The notes under the pieces: model-generated | The model's database searches: none | What the model saw: only the letters and a program-made list of their open reading frames with translations | Told to the model about the DNA's origin: nothing | Translations under genes and position numbers: made by a program | Shown: piece after piece, positions 53,441 through 63,423 of the stretch | Numbering within the stretch: the stretch's first letter is position 1 | How the letters are laid out: the number at the start of each line of letters is the position of its first letter | Origin: Vibrio hyugaensis | Lineage (GTDB): Bacteria; Pseudomonadota; Gammaproteobacteria; Enterobacterales; Vibrionaceae | DNA: 64,000 nucleotides | Assembly (NCBI RefSeq): GCF_002906655.1 | Contig: NZ_CP025795.1 | Coordinates: 1,178,001-1,242,000 of the forward strand | Reading direction: 5' to 3'

Positions 53441-53736
53441 CGAGAAGTAAAGATTTAGAAAGCTATGACAGGAATCATAAGTAAACGTTTGCATCGGCTC
53501 TCCTCTTCTATAAACCCCTCCGCTCAACTAGCACCACAAACACAACAATTTATTGTCATGGTTAATCAATATTTCTGTCATTAAAAGATACGACAAACCG
53601 TTTATTGTGAATTTAGATCTCATATTTTGAAATACATCAACTAACTGTTACATATTTTGCTGATTCCTATCTCATATTTTGTTTCGATAGTCGCATAACT
53701 TGTACACCATCCTTTTCATCTCAAATGGAGTAACAA

Positions 53737-55167
53737 ATGAGAGAAGTAGAGTTTAGAACGATAGATAAGCTATTCATTAAAATGTCTATCAACGACAAAA
53801 TGTGGGCCATTTTCCTCCTATTTCTGGGAGCTCTAACTTCAGTGGCAGGAAGCCGTTATTTCAATGACATACAGGCATTTGAGCAAGGCTCGATTGCTTC
53901 TGCACAAGCGACAATTTCTGGTGTGGTGCAAGCCCAACCCGAAAATTTGCGTAATATAGACGGGTTGGTAAACGTCAGCGCTCAAAACAACCCAAAATTC
54001 AATAATGGTACGGTAACGGTATACTCTCAACTCGAATCCGGACAAGCGATTCAGTTAACGCAAAACTTATCTAACCAATATAAACAAGCTAAAACAGACG
54101 CTTTAACTACTTTCCTTCTTAGCATGTTATGGGTTGTCCCATTTGGTTTGTTTTCGTATTGGGTCGCAACCTTTATCGGCGGCGCACTGTGGGTACTGTA
54201 TACCACGACTGAGAAAATCGGCGATGGCGACCTAACTTCACGTCTTGGTTTTCATCCTGGCCGAGACGAGTTTGGCACAATCGGCTGCGCACTTGATAAA
54301 TCGATGGATACGTTGACTGACCTAGTCAACAACGTAAAAAACAACGCACACACATTGAGCGAGACTTCAACGGCCTTCGAAAAGGACATGCGTCGGAGTG
54401 AGACACAAATTACGCACCAATATCAAACGCTTGATTCTGTTGCGACTGCAATGGAAGAAATGACAGCATCCGCAAAAGAAGTATCGAATATCTCTCAACA
54501 AGCGATGATGCAGTCCGATCAAGATACACATCAAATTGAGACGAGCCGTATCCGTGTTCAGAGTGTCATATCTGAAATTGAGACATTATCGAACTATATT
54601 GAGCAGGCGTCTGCTTCAGTTGGAAGCCTCAATGAAAACACCACTCAAATTAACGAAGTGATTACCACAATCAATGCCATTTCTGAACAAACCAACCTAC
54701 TCGCTTTAAACGCTGCAATTGAAGCTGCTCGTGCTGGTGAACAAGGCCGTGGTTTTGCAGTGGTAGCCGATGAAGTACGTACGCTTGCCAGTCGAACACA
54801 ACAAGCCACCGTTGAGATTCAATCGATGATTGAAAAACTACAAACGGAAAGCCAAAACATTGCCTCGATCACCAACCGTACCGTTCAACAAGCACAAACA
54901 AGCAGTCATTTGATTGATGAGATAGGTGGCGATGTAGCTTCGATTGCGAGTTCGGCCCGCTCATTAATGGACATGAGTATTCAAATATCGACTTCAGCGG
55001 AAGAGCAAAGTGCTGTCGCGAATGACATTGCCTCCGAGCTGGCCGATATCCGCTCCCAATCAAACACCATCAGAGAAGTCGCCGAGCAATCAACATCGGG
55101 AGTCACCAATCTGACCAAAGCATCAAACTCTTTAGGTGAAATACTAAAGCGTTATCGTACCGCTTAG
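53737..55167 (+). CDS. Methyl-accepting chemotaxis protein with small periplasmic sensor
   Basis: 476 residues. First helix about 21-40, a short periplasmic region of about 75 residues ([20 protein letters not shown]), second helix about 123-152, HAMP about 150-200 ([15 protein letters not shown]), then the MCP signalling domain to the end. The conserved hairpin tip [35 protein letters not shown] (in two parts) lies at about 322-356. The sensor is too small for a dCache or sCache fold. Ligand unknown. Strong terminator follows. Confidence 0.92.
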   Translation: MREVEFRTIDKLFIKMSINDKMWAIFLLFLGALTSVAGSRYFNDIQAFEQGSIASAQATISGVVQAQPENLRNIDGLVNVSAQNNPKFNNGTVTVYSQLESGQAIQLTQNLSNQYKQAKTDALTTFLLSMLWVVPFGLFSYWVATFIGGALWVLYTTTEKIGDGDLTSRLGFHPGRDEFGTIGCALDKSMDTLTDLVNNVKNNAHTLSETSTAFEKDMRRSETQITHQYQTLDSVATAMEEMTASAKEVSNISQQAMMQSDQDTHQIETSRIRVQSVISEIETLSNYIEQASASVGSLNENTTQINEVITTINAISEQTNLLALNAAIEAARAGEQGRGFAVVADEVRTLASRTQQATVEIQSMIEKLQTESQNIASITNRTVQQAQTSSHLIDEIGGDVASIASSARSLMDMSIQISTSAEEQSAVANDIASELADIRSQSNTIREVAEQSTSGVTNLTKASNSLGEILKRYRTA

Positions 55168-55189
55168 AGCAAACCGCTTCCTACGGCAA

Positions 55190-55214
55190 GGGCTTCCAAT
55201 TGGAAGCCCTTTTT
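55190..55214 (+). terminator. Rho-independent terminator of the MCP gene
   Basis: GGGCTTCC/GGAAGCCC with an AATT loop, then TTTTT, 22 bases after the stop. Confidence 0.93.
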
Positions 55215-55437
55215 CTTGTTTTTTACGTTATCTATTCATTATTACCACTAAGTTTCGTCATTTCTTTTTCGTATCAAAAGTGGGAGAACTTAATTAAATT
55301 GAGTTTAAAGAAAGCACCGATATAATTTAGTTTGAAGTGAATCGAAATAATCTTCTGTATTTGATGAAAGAATGTTCAAAGGATAGGCGTTCAGCTATTC
55401 TAGATCTTGCCAATCAATTTTGCTGCTGGTGAATAAT

Positions 55438-55653
55438 ATGAATAATTACAACAAAGCTCACAACGCTGAAGATCTTCAGTGTCCGCTCTGCCAATGCGAT
55501 GAATATATGATTTCATCAGATGGTGAGAAATTCACATGTGCTTCTTGCGGGTTTCACACTAAAAACTTCTCTTCCATCCAATGCTTACATCAAACACCAC
55601 TATTACAAACTAAATTCAAGCATATCCACAGTTTGAGTAACGTATGTCACTAA
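55438..55653 (+). CDS. Small zinc-ribbon-like protein, hypothetical
   Basis: 71 residues from ATG 55438, with GGTGA 5 bases upstream; the frame also extends up to a TTG at 55420. A CPLC (about 15-18) and CASC (about 34-37) pair forms a compact zinc ribbon (LQCPLCQCDEYMISSDGEKF, TCASCGFHTKNF). The C-terminal 30 residues are unremarkable. Its stop codon overlaps that of the convergent HAD gene. No family recognised. Confidence 0.55.
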   Translation: MNNYNKAHNAEDLQCPLCQCDEYMISSDGEKFTCASCGFHTKNFSSIQCLHQTPLLQTKFKHIHSLSNVCH

Positions 55654-56318
55654 ACGGAGCAGCCTAAGAGCTGCTCTTTTAGTTCATCAAGGTGCTGAAT
55701 ACGAATGACTCGCTCATCATCGACGAGATTTACAGCAGCACCGTTGTACAACTGAACGGTCTTGATACCCGCATTCAATCCGGCTTCAACGCCTTTTGGT
55801 GTGTCGTCGATGTACAAACAATCACTTGGTAAAAATCCCATGCTCATTGCGCTGTACATGATCAAATCAGGTTCTGGCTTCCAACTGTTTGCATCAAAAG
55901 CGGAGAAGACTTTCCCCTTAAATGCCCCCAACAACCCTGTGAGCTCTAAGGCGTACTCAATCTTATCTTTCGGGCCATTTGAAGCAACGCAATACTCAAT
56001 ATTGTGCTCATCGAGAAACTGAATCAGTTTTTTAGCGCCATCCATTGGTTGTAGGTGACGAACAAACAGTTTTTGCAACTCAGCACGATATTGTGGCTCT
56101 AACACATCAATCGACACGTTAATATTCATCAAAACCTTAGCATCGCGTAGAATATCGGCCAGTTTACCGCCCTTAAAATGTTCAACACACTCGTCAAAAG
56201 TCATCTCTGCCCCATACTGGCTAAAAACATTAACCAAGGCTTGGCAACACAGACGCTCACTGTCCACGAGCGTGCCATCGCAATCAAAAATGACACACTT
56301 AATATTGTTAATAGCCAT
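55650..56318 (-). CDS. HAD-superfamily sugar-phosphatase-like hydrolase (YieH-like)
   Basis: 222 residues from ATG 56318 (MAINNIKCVIFD), preceded by GGGGAAGTC; ATG 56360 would add 14 odd residues. HAD motif I CVIFDCDGTLVDSERL, motif II VASNGPK (about 108-114), motif III WKPEPD (about 142-147), motif IV YIDDTPKGVEAGLNAG (about 161-176). The cap domain lies between motif I and II. It resembles E. coli YieH, a 6-phosphogluconate phosphatase, but HAD substrate assignment by eye is unsafe. Confidence 0.87.
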   Translation of the reverse strand: MAINNIKCVIFDCDGTLVDSERLCCQALVNVFSQYGAEMTFDECVEHFKGGKLADILRDAKVLMNINVSIDVLEPQYRAELQKLFVRHLQPMDGAKKLIQFLDEHNIEYCVASNGPKDKIEYALELTGLLGAFKGKVFSAFDANSWKPEPDLIMYSAMSMGFLPSDCLYIDDTPKGVEAGLNAGIKTVQLYNGAAVNLVDDERVIRIQHLDELKEQLLGCSV

Positions 56319-56547
56319 GACTTCCCCCGACGCTAAATAATAAAAAACACTAATAACCAATTTATTTGATCTTATTGACTTATTTATTGGTACTAAATAT
56401 GTTTCTTCATGATAGATAAGTTTAAAAATGTTTAAACGACTGAGTTGGCATTTCGTGGAAATGAGAAAGAGGAATTAGCGATTTTCTAAGCAAGATCACC
56501 GAATGAAGCTCCAAATTGAAGAAATATGAAACTTCACTCGATAGGTT

Positions 56548-56845
56548 TATACCCAAGTAACCTCGAGATGCTTGGTTCAGCGAGAATGACTTGGTTTGAA
56601 GGCGAGGCAACGATTTGAAGATCTAGTGGTTCTAAATCAAAAATTGTTAACGAAGCATGCGAACCAAGGCAACTCGCCCTCCGGGAGCATGTCACTGAAG
56701 CACGTTCTTTGCTAACTAAATAGCTACGTCAAACAACTTGGAAAGAGCTAGCTATTCCGCTTCGTTGTTTTCCTTGCTTGCTTTCGGTAAACAGGGAATC
56801 AGTGACAATGCTCTGAATCCGGCAACTTGAAGTCACTTGGGTATA
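56548..56845. repeat. MITE-like structured repeat, copy 2 (298 bp)
   Basis: Same termini as copy 1 (TATACCCAAGT...ACTTGGGTATA) and homologous throughout, with a roughly 30-base longer middle. It ends 6 bases before the stop of the HD-GYP gene, so it lies in that gene's 3' untranslated region. The remainder of the 490-base gap (56361-56547) is A/T-rich with no named element. Confidence 0.8.
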
Positions 56846-56851
56846 TATGAC

Positions 56852-58606
56852 TTACACCTCGTTATCTGGGAATAAGTAACGAACCTCTATAAAGTCGTCA
56901 AGATTATCGAGAACTAACTGACACAACGCAGGGTCAAAGTGCTTACCTTGCTCACGTTTAAATAACTCTACCACCTCATCGATTGTCCAAGCGCGCTTGT
57001 AACAACGTTCACTCAGCAATGCATCGAACACATCTGCGATAGTAACGATACGTGCAAATAGATGGATGTCCTCACCTTTCAATCCATTTGGGTAGCCAGT
57101 GCCATCCCACCGTTCATGGTGCTCATAGGCGATGATGGCGGCAAGTTTAGTCAGTTCACCTTCGCGGTTATTTAGCAGCTCATAACCTTTCACAGTATGT
57201 CGCTTCATCACCTCCCATTCTTGGGGGGATAATTTGCCCTGTTTATCTAAAATGGATTCAGGCACCGCAATCTTACCCACATCGTGCATTGGGCTTATAA
57301 TTTCAATCATCTCGACTTCACGATGGCTCAAACCGCAGAACTCAGCCAGTGTCGCTGACAGTCTCGCGACGCGCTTTACGTGCTGCCCTGTCTCACCCGA
57401 GCGGGATTCAATCGCTTCACCAAGCACGTGAATCATTTCTTTTTGAACGCTTAAGGTACGCTTTTGTAAGGTCACTATCTTGCGGTTCTTACGGTCAATC
57501 TCTTTCCGTTGGCGTATAGTCATAAACTGGCTGACGATAACTAAAGAAAGCAACACAATCAATGCGCACGCAAACAGCAACAGCTTGATATTCACCTTTA
57601 CTGCAGGTGCTGGCGCATTGATGATATGTGCGGATTTGGGAATATCATAACGACTGATACCATATTTTTGAATGGCCACGAAATCTAATACGGCTTCTGA
57701 AATCAATTCGTTCTCGGTTTTGGTCATCGATAGACCCAACTTTGCAGCCATTAGCTCTGCGGCTTCGTGACCATATTGCTTCGAGCGATTTAAGAAACCA
57801 CCCAAGATACCCGGTTCTTCTAGGTACATTTCCCACAAGACAAATACAGGCGCAACACTTTTAGCGCCAATAACATGTGCCACTTCTTGATAAGAGTGAT
57901 AGTGCCCCTGAGCGGCTTCCGTATTGAAGTGCGTGAGAAGTACTGCATCATTTGGGCTAACATGTGCGAGTTGTTGTGCGGCGTCTGCCAATGTCTCATC
58001 GCGAAGTTCGACTAGATTGATTTGCGGAAACTTACTCATCTCCTCAACAACGCGAGTATGTACCAATTCAGACGTCATGCTTCTGTCCGCTAGATAATAC
58101 AAATTCTTTATCTGCGGTCGTAATTTAATGATGAGTCTGATGTTTTCGATAACTTTATCTTGTTCGAATAAGATGCTACCGAAAGTGCTTAAGGTATCTA
58201 ACGTTGCTCGCGTGTTGTTGATGCCAACCGCAACTAAAGGTGTGGAACGCTCGCCATTGGGTAAATAACGCTTTGCAAATTGAAGTGCTGCGTCATCGGA
58301 GATGATAACGCCATCAAACCTGTAGTCTTGGTATTTGAGCTGCAAGTAGTTGGCCATCCTTTGAAAATAGCCATCAGAATGAACACGCTTGGCATCGAGA
58401 TATTCTATAGACAGCTTAACTTCACTGTTGGCTTGTTCGAAACCTTCTTCGATACCATTTTGAATATCATTGGTCCATTGATATGAAGGTTCATACGAAT
58501 GCAGAACCAGTACTCGTTTGATTTCCCAATCAGATTCGTCAGCATTGACTGCGGCCGTCCCTAGGCACAAAAATAGAGCCAATAAACGCGTCAAACGCTT
58601 AACCAT
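56852..58606 (-). CDS. HD-GYP phosphodiesterase with periplasmic ABC-substrate-binding-like sensor
   Basis: 584 residues. Signal/anchor MVKRLTRLLALFLCLGTAAV, periplasmic region about 30-330 like the ABC-type substrate-binding YrpA/XF-type fold (KRVLVLHSYEPSYQWTNDIQ, GVIISDDAALQFAKRYLP), transmembrane helix about 345-365, coiled coil, then HD-GYP about 390-575. Catalytic residues: GQHVKRVARLS, MHDVGKIAVPE (HD), HTVKGYELL, YEHHERWDGTGYPNGLKG (GYP). It would hydrolyse c-di-GMP in response to a periplasmic ligand. The repeat at 56548-56845 abuts its 3' end. Confidence 0.9.
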   Translation of the reverse strand: MVKRLTRLLALFLCLGTAAVNADESDWEIKRVLVLHSYEPSYQWTNDIQNGIEEGFEQANSEVKLSIEYLDAKRVHSDGYFQRMANYLQLKYQDYRFDGVIISDDAALQFAKRYLPNGERSTPLVAVGINNTRATLDTLSTFGSILFEQDKVIENIRLIIKLRPQIKNLYYLADRSMTSELVHTRVVEEMSKFPQINLVELRDETLADAAQQLAHVSPNDAVLLTHFNTEAAQGHYHSYQEVAHVIGAKSVAPVFVLWEMYLEEPGILGGFLNRSKQYGHEAAELMAAKLGLSMTKTENELISEAVLDFVAIQKYGISRYDIPKSAHIINAPAPAVKVNIKLLLFACALIVLLSLVIVSQFMTIRQRKEIDRKNRKIVTLQKRTLSVQKEMIHVLGEAIESRSGETGQHVKRVARLSATLAEFCGLSHREVEMIEIISPMHDVGKIAVPESILDKQGKLSPQEWEVMKRHTVKGYELLNNREGELTKLAAIIAYEHHERWDGTGYPNGLKGEDIHLFARIVTIADVFDALLSERCYKRAWTIDEVVELFKREQGKHFDPALCQLVLDNLDDFIEVRYLFPDNEV

Positions 58607-58677
58607 GTGTTACCCAGCCGAGAAAAAATGTTGTTGCACATATTAAATGTCGAATCCCTCGAAGGGTCCGACATTGA

Positions 58678-59187
58678 TCAAATTTCTAAGACTATTGTTT
58701 CACATAATTTTTGATCGTCGTTCAATTTTTTTGCTAAATCAGCAACAAACTGCGATTTATCCAAACTTTGAGAAACGGCGACATCAGAGATCAGCGTGTT
58801 TTCTTGGTGCAGGCTAACAATGGCAGCACCAACCGCTTCCCCTTCTTTAAAGCCAACATATAACTCAAAGTCTGGGGTCAAAATGATTTGAGTCAGGTAC
58901 TCAATGATCATTTCTTGGTCGTGCTTATCCGCCCAACGCTGTGACTGAAGGATAGAAAACATCACAGTAAGGCGATGAAAATCAACAAGGAAAATATCGT
59001 CTTTGCCTAACGCGTTGTAACTATCGAGTAACCCTGATTTGCCCATAACTTGGTATTCTTGCGTCTCAAGACCACGAAAGTAAGTCGCTCGTCCTTCTAA
59101 GCTTTCCTTAGTTGGAAACTCGACCTCCACCAAGTCATGTAGCCATGCATTTTTACGTTGAATACTTTCTAACTGTTGTTCGTTCAT
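58678..59187 (-). CDS. Hypothetical protein, possibly GNAT-like
   Basis: 169 residues starting MNEQQLESIQRKNAWLHDLV, with GAAGG upstream of the ATG. No signal peptide. The middle part (FELYVGFKEGEAVGAAIVSL) has the look of GNAT strands beta2-beta4, but the acetyl-CoA loop (R/Q-x-x-G-x-G/A) is absent, so an acetyltransferase call would be unsafe. It lies 71 bases upstream of the HD-GYP gene on the same strand and may be co-transcribed. Confidence 0.6.
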   Translation of the reverse strand: MNEQQLESIQRKNAWLHDLVEVEFPTKESLEGRATYFRGLETQEYQVMGKSGLLDSYNALGKDDIFLVDFHRLTVMFSILQSQRWADKHDQEMIIEYLTQIILTPDFELYVGFKEGEAVGAAIVSLHQENTLISDVAVSQSLDKSQFVADLAKKLNDDQKLCETIVLEI

Positions 59188-59359
59188 TTTATTACCTTCA
59201 GAGCTACACGCTATTCATTGGCAGCGAGTAAAGACGGGACTTTGATTAGAAATATAGGCGTCACCCGTTATGGAGCGGTACATTAGCATGAAGCCTCTTA
59301 CAAACCTAGCTAAACTCCTGAGGGAACGCCAAATTTTGTTTTAACTGCGTACGTCTGAT

Positions 59360-59378
59360 AAATTGATTCGATCAATTT
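59360..59378. promoter_or_regulatory. Palindrome in front of creA
   Basis: AAATTGAT-TCG-ATCAATTT, a perfect 8-bp inverted repeat about 20 bases before the creA ATG. It resembles an FNR box with a 3-base instead of 4-base spacer. It could be an operator or a hairpin over the leader. Confidence 0.4.
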
Positions 59379-59398
59379 GCCTATTTAAGGGATGAAAA

Positions 59399-59872
59399 AT
59401 GAAAAAAAGCTTGCTTGCTTTGGGTTTGGTGACGGTATTAGCTGGATGTAGCGATAACGAAGTTGGGGATGTTTCACTGGGTATGTTCACAATGAAAGAC
59501 ATCAAAATCGGTCATCTTCAAGATGAGGTCGTTACCGGTGTGACTTGTCATATTGCCTCTATTGAAGCAAACCTAAGCTTGTCTGATCCAAGTGACAGCT
59601 CCATCTCATGTCGTCAAACGGGTGATATCACACCAGAGATGATCGCAAAAATTGACAAGAGTAAATCGGGCGAGGTGGTCTTTAAGAAGTCAAAAAGTAT
59701 CTTCTTCAAAACCATGAAAGTACGTCGTATCTACGATCCAGAAAACCAAACATTGCTTTACTTGTCTTACACGACCAAAGAAACGGAAGGCAGCTTCAAA
59801 CACAGCCTGTCTACTGTCCCTCTTTATGGAACAAAAGCGTACGTAGAACCGACGGTAAATCCAACAAATTAA
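59399..59872 (+). CDS. creA: CreA-family protein, lipoprotein-like
   Basis: 157 residues. The N-terminus MKKSLLALGLVTVLAGCSDN is a lipoprotein signal with lipobox LAGC. The mature part carries the CreA pattern: GVTCHIASIEANLSLSDPSD (about 50-69), SISCRQTGDI, FKKSKSIFFKTMKVRRIYD, LLYLSYTTKE, GSFKHSLSTVPLYGTKAY. Two cysteines (TCHIAS, SISCRQ) probably pair. E. coli CreA is of unknown function. AAGGGATG precedes the ATG. Confidence 0.92.
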   Translation: MKKSLLALGLVTVLAGCSDNEVGDVSLGMFTMKDIKIGHLQDEVVTGVTCHIASIEANLSLSDPSDSSISCRQTGDITPEMIAKIDKSKSGEVVFKKSKSIFFKTMKVRRIYDPENQTLLYLSYTTKETEGSFKHSLSTVPLYGTKAYVEPTVNPTN

Positions 59873-59897
59873 GTCTAAATTGTTTGTAAAAACAGCA

Positions 59898-59920
59898 GCC
59901 CGTTGAATTTTTCAGCGGGC
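59898..59920 (+). terminator. Weak terminator of creA
   Basis: GCCCGTTGAA/TTCAGCGGGC stem with one G-U pair and a three-base loop, 26 bases after the stop, followed by AAATTTCTTT. Confidence 0.6.
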
Positions 59921-60002
59921 AAATTTCTTTGCAATAAAACGGAACGATTTTCAAAATTTTGTGATACAATCCCGCCTCTTTTTTTCTCACTCAAGAACAA
60001 GC

Positions 60003-61307
60003 ATGAAGTTTCCTGGTCAGCGAAAATCTAAACACTACTTCCCAACTCACGCTCGAGATCCATTAGTAAACCAAATTCGACAAGCACCTAAATTGTACCG
60101 CCCAACGGTTGTCGGTGTTGGTCAAACCATCGTAGATATCGAAGCGCGTGTAGATGATGCGTTTTTAGAAAAATACAACCTAAGTAAAGGTCACTCTCTC
60201 GTTCTTGAAGAGAGTAAAGCTGATGCACTGTACGAAGAGCTCGTTGAACAAGGCCTGATTACGCACCAATACCCTGGTGACACAATCGGCAACACGCTTC
60301 ACAACTACTCGGTACTTGCAGACAGTAAATCCGTACTTCTTGGTGTGATGTCTAAAAACATCCAAGTAGGTTCATTCGCATACCGCTACTTATGCCGCAC
60401 CTCTTCTCGTATGAACTTGAACCACCTACAAACCGTAGATGGTCCGATTGGTCGCTGTTACACACTGATCACTCAAGATGGTGAACGTACGTTCGCAATC
60501 AATGAAGGTCATATGAACAAGCTCTCTCCAGAGAGCATCCCGGAAGAAGTATTTACCAAAGCTTCTGCTCTTGTGGTTTCTTCTTACCTAATGCGGGGTA
60601 AAGAAGAAGACCAGATGCCGCAAGCCGTTCAACGCGCTATCGAGTTTGCAAAGAAACACGAAGTCCCTGTGGTACTGACTTTAGGCACTAAATACGTTAT
60701 CGAAGGTAACGCTAAATGGTGGCAAGAGTACATTCGCGAGAACGTATCAGTTGTCGCAATGAATGAGGAAGAAGGAGCAGCGTTAACAGGTGAGAATGAT
60801 CCGCTTGCTGCTGCAAACAAAGCTCTGGAATGGGTGGACCTTGTTCTTTGCACTGCTGGTCCAGATGGCCTTTACATGGCTGGCTACACGGATGAAAAAG
60901 TGAAGCGTGAAACCACTCACGATATTCTTGAAGGCTCAATTGAAGACTTCAACAAGTTTGAGTTTAGCCGTGCAATGCGTAAAGACGACTGCCAAAATCC
61001 AATGAAAGTGTACTCTCATATTGGTCCATACCTTGGCGGCCCACTTGAGATTAAAAACACGAATGGTGCTGGCGACGCTGCGCTCTCTGCACTGTTGCAC
61101 GACATGGCAGCTAACTCATTTCACAATAAAGAAGTGCCAAACTCAGAGAAACACGAAGTACGTTGCCTAACCTACTCTTCTCTATCGCAAATTTGTAAAT
61201 ACGCAAACCGCGTAAGCTACGAAGTACTGACACAGCACTCACCTCGTCTATCACGTGCGCTACCAGAGCGCGAAGATAGTCTAGAAGAGACCTACTGGGA
61301 TCGATAA
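60003..61307 (+). CDS. gsk: Inosine-guanosine kinase
   Basis: 434 residues from ATG 60003 (MKFPGQRKSKHYFP), exactly the length of E. coli Gsk; 14 extra codons upstream are unlike the family. PfkB-type kinase: VVGVGQTIVDIEARVDD (about 36-52), the signature NTNGAGDAALSALLHD (about 351-366) with the catalytic Asp. It phosphorylates inosine and guanosine in purine salvage. The next gene, fhs, is PurR-boxed and supplies one-carbon units for purine synthesis. Ribosome site weak. Confidence 0.95.
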   Translation: MKFPGQRKSKHYFPTHARDPLVNQIRQAPKLYRPTVVGVGQTIVDIEARVDDAFLEKYNLSKGHSLVLEESKADALYEELVEQGLITHQYPGDTIGNTLHNYSVLADSKSVLLGVMSKNIQVGSFAYRYLCRTSSRMNLNHLQTVDGPIGRCYTLITQDGERTFAINEGHMNKLSPESIPEEVFTKASALVVSSYLMRGKEEDQMPQAVQRAIEFAKKHEVPVVLTLGTKYVIEGNAKWWQEYIRENVSVVAMNEEEGAALTGENDPLAAANKALEWVDLVLCTAGPDGLYMAGYTDEKVKRETTHDILEGSIEDFNKFEFSRAMRKDDCQNPMKVYSHIGPYLGGPLEIKNTNGAGDAALSALLHDMAANSFHNKEVPNSEKHEVRCLTYSSLSQICKYANRVSYEVLTQHSPRLSRALPEREDSLEETYWDR

Positions 61308-61337
61308 GAACCAAGTACTTAGAGCAATAAATATGCG

Positions 61338-61362
61338 AAGGTCACCATTTGGTGGCCTTTTT
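61338..61362 (+). terminator. Rho-independent terminator of gsk
   Basis: AAGGTCACC/GGTGGCCTT stem (one G-U pair), loop ATTT, then TTTTTG, 31 bases after the stop. Confidence 0.9.
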
Positions 61363-61428
61363 GTTTTGATCTAGCGCAGTAATTAGTGGTTTTTGTTATG
61401 ATGTAGCACGCTAAGGCGCACGAACTGC

Positions 61429-61476
61429 TTTACACCTTATTTTTTACCAGTATTATTCTCGCGCAAACGTTTGCGC
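61429..61476 (+). promoter_or_regulatory. fhs promoter with PurR operator
   Basis: -35 TTTACA (61429-61434), 16-base spacer, -10 TATTAT (61451-61456). GCGCAAACGTTTGCGC (61461-61476) is a perfect palindrome containing the PurR core CGCAAACGTTTGCG and covers the expected transcription start near 61463. PurR with hypoxanthine/guanine would block initiation. Confidence 0.8.
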
Positions 61477-61497
61477 AACAACAAGGCCGCAGCTCAG

Positions 61498-61535
61498 ATG
61501 GCTAATGTTGCTCGCTACGTGTTAGCCATTTTTTT
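61498..61535 (+). terminator. Terminator-like hairpin in the fhs leader, touching the ribosome site
   Basis: ATGGCTAA (61498-61505) and TTAGCCAT (61522-61529) form a perfect 8-bp stem. Seven T follow (61529-61535), then immediately GGAG (61536-61539), the fhs ribosome site, and ATG at 61545. The layout fits premature termination within the leader. Confidence 0.6.
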
Positions 61536-61544
61536 GGAGTATCC

Positions 61545-63293
61545 ATGCAGTCTGATATTGAAATTTGCCGAAACACACCGTTATCTTCCATCGCTACCGT
61601 TGCCGCAAACGCAGGCCTTTTACCGCACGAATTTGATACACACGGAAAATATAAAGCCAAAGTTCACCCCCAGTGCCTTCAACGCCTTCATACAAATCAA
61701 GACGGTAAATTGGTATTGGTTACAGCAATCACGCCCACCCCTCTTGGTGAAGGTAAAACAGTCACCACTATTGGTTTATCGCAAGGCCTTTCCAAGATTA
61801 ACCAATCGGTCATGGCATGCATTCGCCAACCTTCAATGGGGCCAGTCTTTGGAGTCAAAGGTGGTGCAGCTGGCGGTGGTTACTCTCAAGTCGCCCCTAT
61901 GGACGAACTAAATCTTCATCTCACAGGCGATATTCATGCTGTTACCGCAGCACACAACCTTGCTTCTGCAGCATTGGATGCACGTCTTTACCATGAACAA
62001 CGAGAAGGCTATGAGGCATTTGAAGCACGAACGGGTTTAACTGCGCTTAAAATCGACGTTGAGCGTATCACGTGGAAACGTGTTATGGACCATAACGATC
62101 GCGCACTGCGTATGGTGAAAATTGGTCTGAACGAAGAAGGTAAAACCATTAACGGTTTTGAGCGTGATGAAGGGTTTGATATCTCTGCCGCTTCCGAGCT
62201 GATGGCGATACTCGCGCTTGCAAAAGATTTAAACGACTTACGCCAGCGTATAGGTCGGATTGTTGTCGCTTACAACTTAGAAGGCAAACCGATTACAACG
62301 GAAGACCTACAAGTCGCAGGAGCTATGGCTGTCACATTAAAAGACACCATTGCCCCAACACTCATGCAAACGTTGGAAGGTGTACCTACGTTAATTCACG
62401 CTGGCCCTTTTGCCAACATAGCCCATGGCAATTCCTCTATCATTGCCGATCAAATTGCACTAAAACTTTCTAGTTACGTTGTCACTGAAGCAGGTTTTGG
62501 TTCTGATATGGGTTTCGAGAAAGCATGCAATATTAAAGCTTCGGCTGCGAATCGAGCCCCGGACTGTGTGGTGATCGTAGCAACACTCCGGGGCTTAAAA
62601 GCCAATTCGGGTCATTATGATCTTCGCCCAGGCATGGCGATTCCGGATTCAATCTTTAACCCTGACCAAGCCGCATTGGAAGCAGGATTTGAAAACCTAA
62701 AATGGCATATTAACAATGTCCACAAATATGGTATTCCTGCGGTCGTCGCCATTAACCAATTCCCTCAAGATTCGTTAGAAGAACTTAGTGAGTTGAAATC
62801 ATTGGTTAAGCGTTTCAATCCGGATGTAAAAGTGGCCGTGAGCACGGCATTTGGCCAAGGGGGTGAAGGCACGATTGAGTTGGCGCAACATGTTGTTGAA
62901 GCCTGTGAGCAACCCTCATCATTCCGTCCCCTTTACACGCCAGAACAGCCCCTAAAAGAAAAATTGATGGTAGTGTGTGAAGCGGGTTATGGGGCGTCAA
63001 CCATCGACATGAGCGAGCAAGCCAAGAAACAATTAGCACACTTTGAAGCACTCGGCTTTGATAACCTAGCGGTCTGTATTGCTAAGACACCATTGTCGAT
63101 CACAACCGACTCTGCCATTAAAGCGGCACCAAGTGGCTTCAGCGTGCCAATTCGAGAACTGCGTTTGTGCGCAGGGGCTGGCTTTGTTTACGCGCTTTCA
63201 GGTAATGTTATGACCATGCCAGGCTTACCAGATAAACCAGCATTTATGAATTTGGACCTTGATGATCAAGGCAATATTATCGGCCTTTCTTAA
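61545..63293 (+). CDS. fhs: Formate-tetrahydrofolate ligase
   Basis: 582 residues, slightly longer than the usual 555. It makes 10-formyl-THF from formate, THF and [23 protein letters not shown] (about 62-81) is the P-loop-like ATP site. [20 protein letters not shown] (about 93-112), [12 protein letters not shown] and [12 protein letters not shown] (about 286-297) are other family signatures. It provides one-carbon units for purines and links to formate handling (focA lies at 46 kb). Expression is probably PurR-repressed, with a terminator-like hairpin in the leader. Confidence 0.96.
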   Translation: MQSDIEICRNTPLSSIATVAANAGLLPHEFDTHGKYKAKVHPQCLQRLHTNQDGKLVLVTAITPTPLGEGKTVTTIGLSQGLSKINQSVMACIRQPSMGPVFGVKGGAAGGGYSQVAPMDELNLHLTGDIHAVTAAHNLASAALDARLYHEQREGYEAFEARTGLTALKIDVERITWKRVMDHNDRALRMVKIGLNEEGKTINGFERDEGFDISAASELMAILALAKDLNDLRQRIGRIVVAYNLEGKPITTEDLQVAGAMAVTLKDTIAPTLMQTLEGVPTLIHAGPFANIAHGNSSIIADQIALKLSSYVVTEAGFGSDMGFEKACNIKASAANRAPDCVVIVATLRGLKANSGHYDLRPGMAIPDSIFNPDQAALEAGFENLKWHINNVHKYGIPAVVAINQFPQDSLEELSELKSLVKRFNPDVKVAVSTAFGQGGEGTIELAQHVVEACEQPSSFRPLYTPEQPLKEKLMVVCEAGYGASTIDMSEQAKKQLAHFEALGFDNLAVCIAKTPLSITTDSAIKAAPSGFSVPIRELRLCAGAGFVYALSGNVMTMPGLPDKPAFMNLDLDDQGNIIGLS

Positions 63294-63318
63294 GGTATGC
63301 GAATTTAAAAATATAATG

Positions 63319-63342
63319 GGAGTGTTCAACACTCCTATTTTT
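63319..63342 (+). terminator. Rho-independent terminator of fhs
   Basis: GGAGTG/CACTCC stem, TTCAA loop, then TATTTTT, 25 bases after the stop. Confidence 0.8.
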
Positions 63343-63423
63343 CCATTTATTCCTCTTAATCCTCTGTTTTTAAATAGCTTTACAGTGTAAACCAACACCA
63401 AGGTACTACTTCCACACCTCCCT

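Noticed and set aside
55320..55437. Promoter or RNA element before the small zinc-ribbon gene
   Set aside because: A/T-rich but no paired -35/-10 or stable hairpin that I could defend.
56422..56610. 62-codon minus-strand frame running into repeat copy 2
   Set aside because: It overlaps the repeat end, lacks a ribosome site and has no protein-like features.
58678..59187. Acetyltransferase assignment for the 169-residue protein
   Set aside because: The acetyl-CoA-binding loop of GNAT enzymes is not visible.
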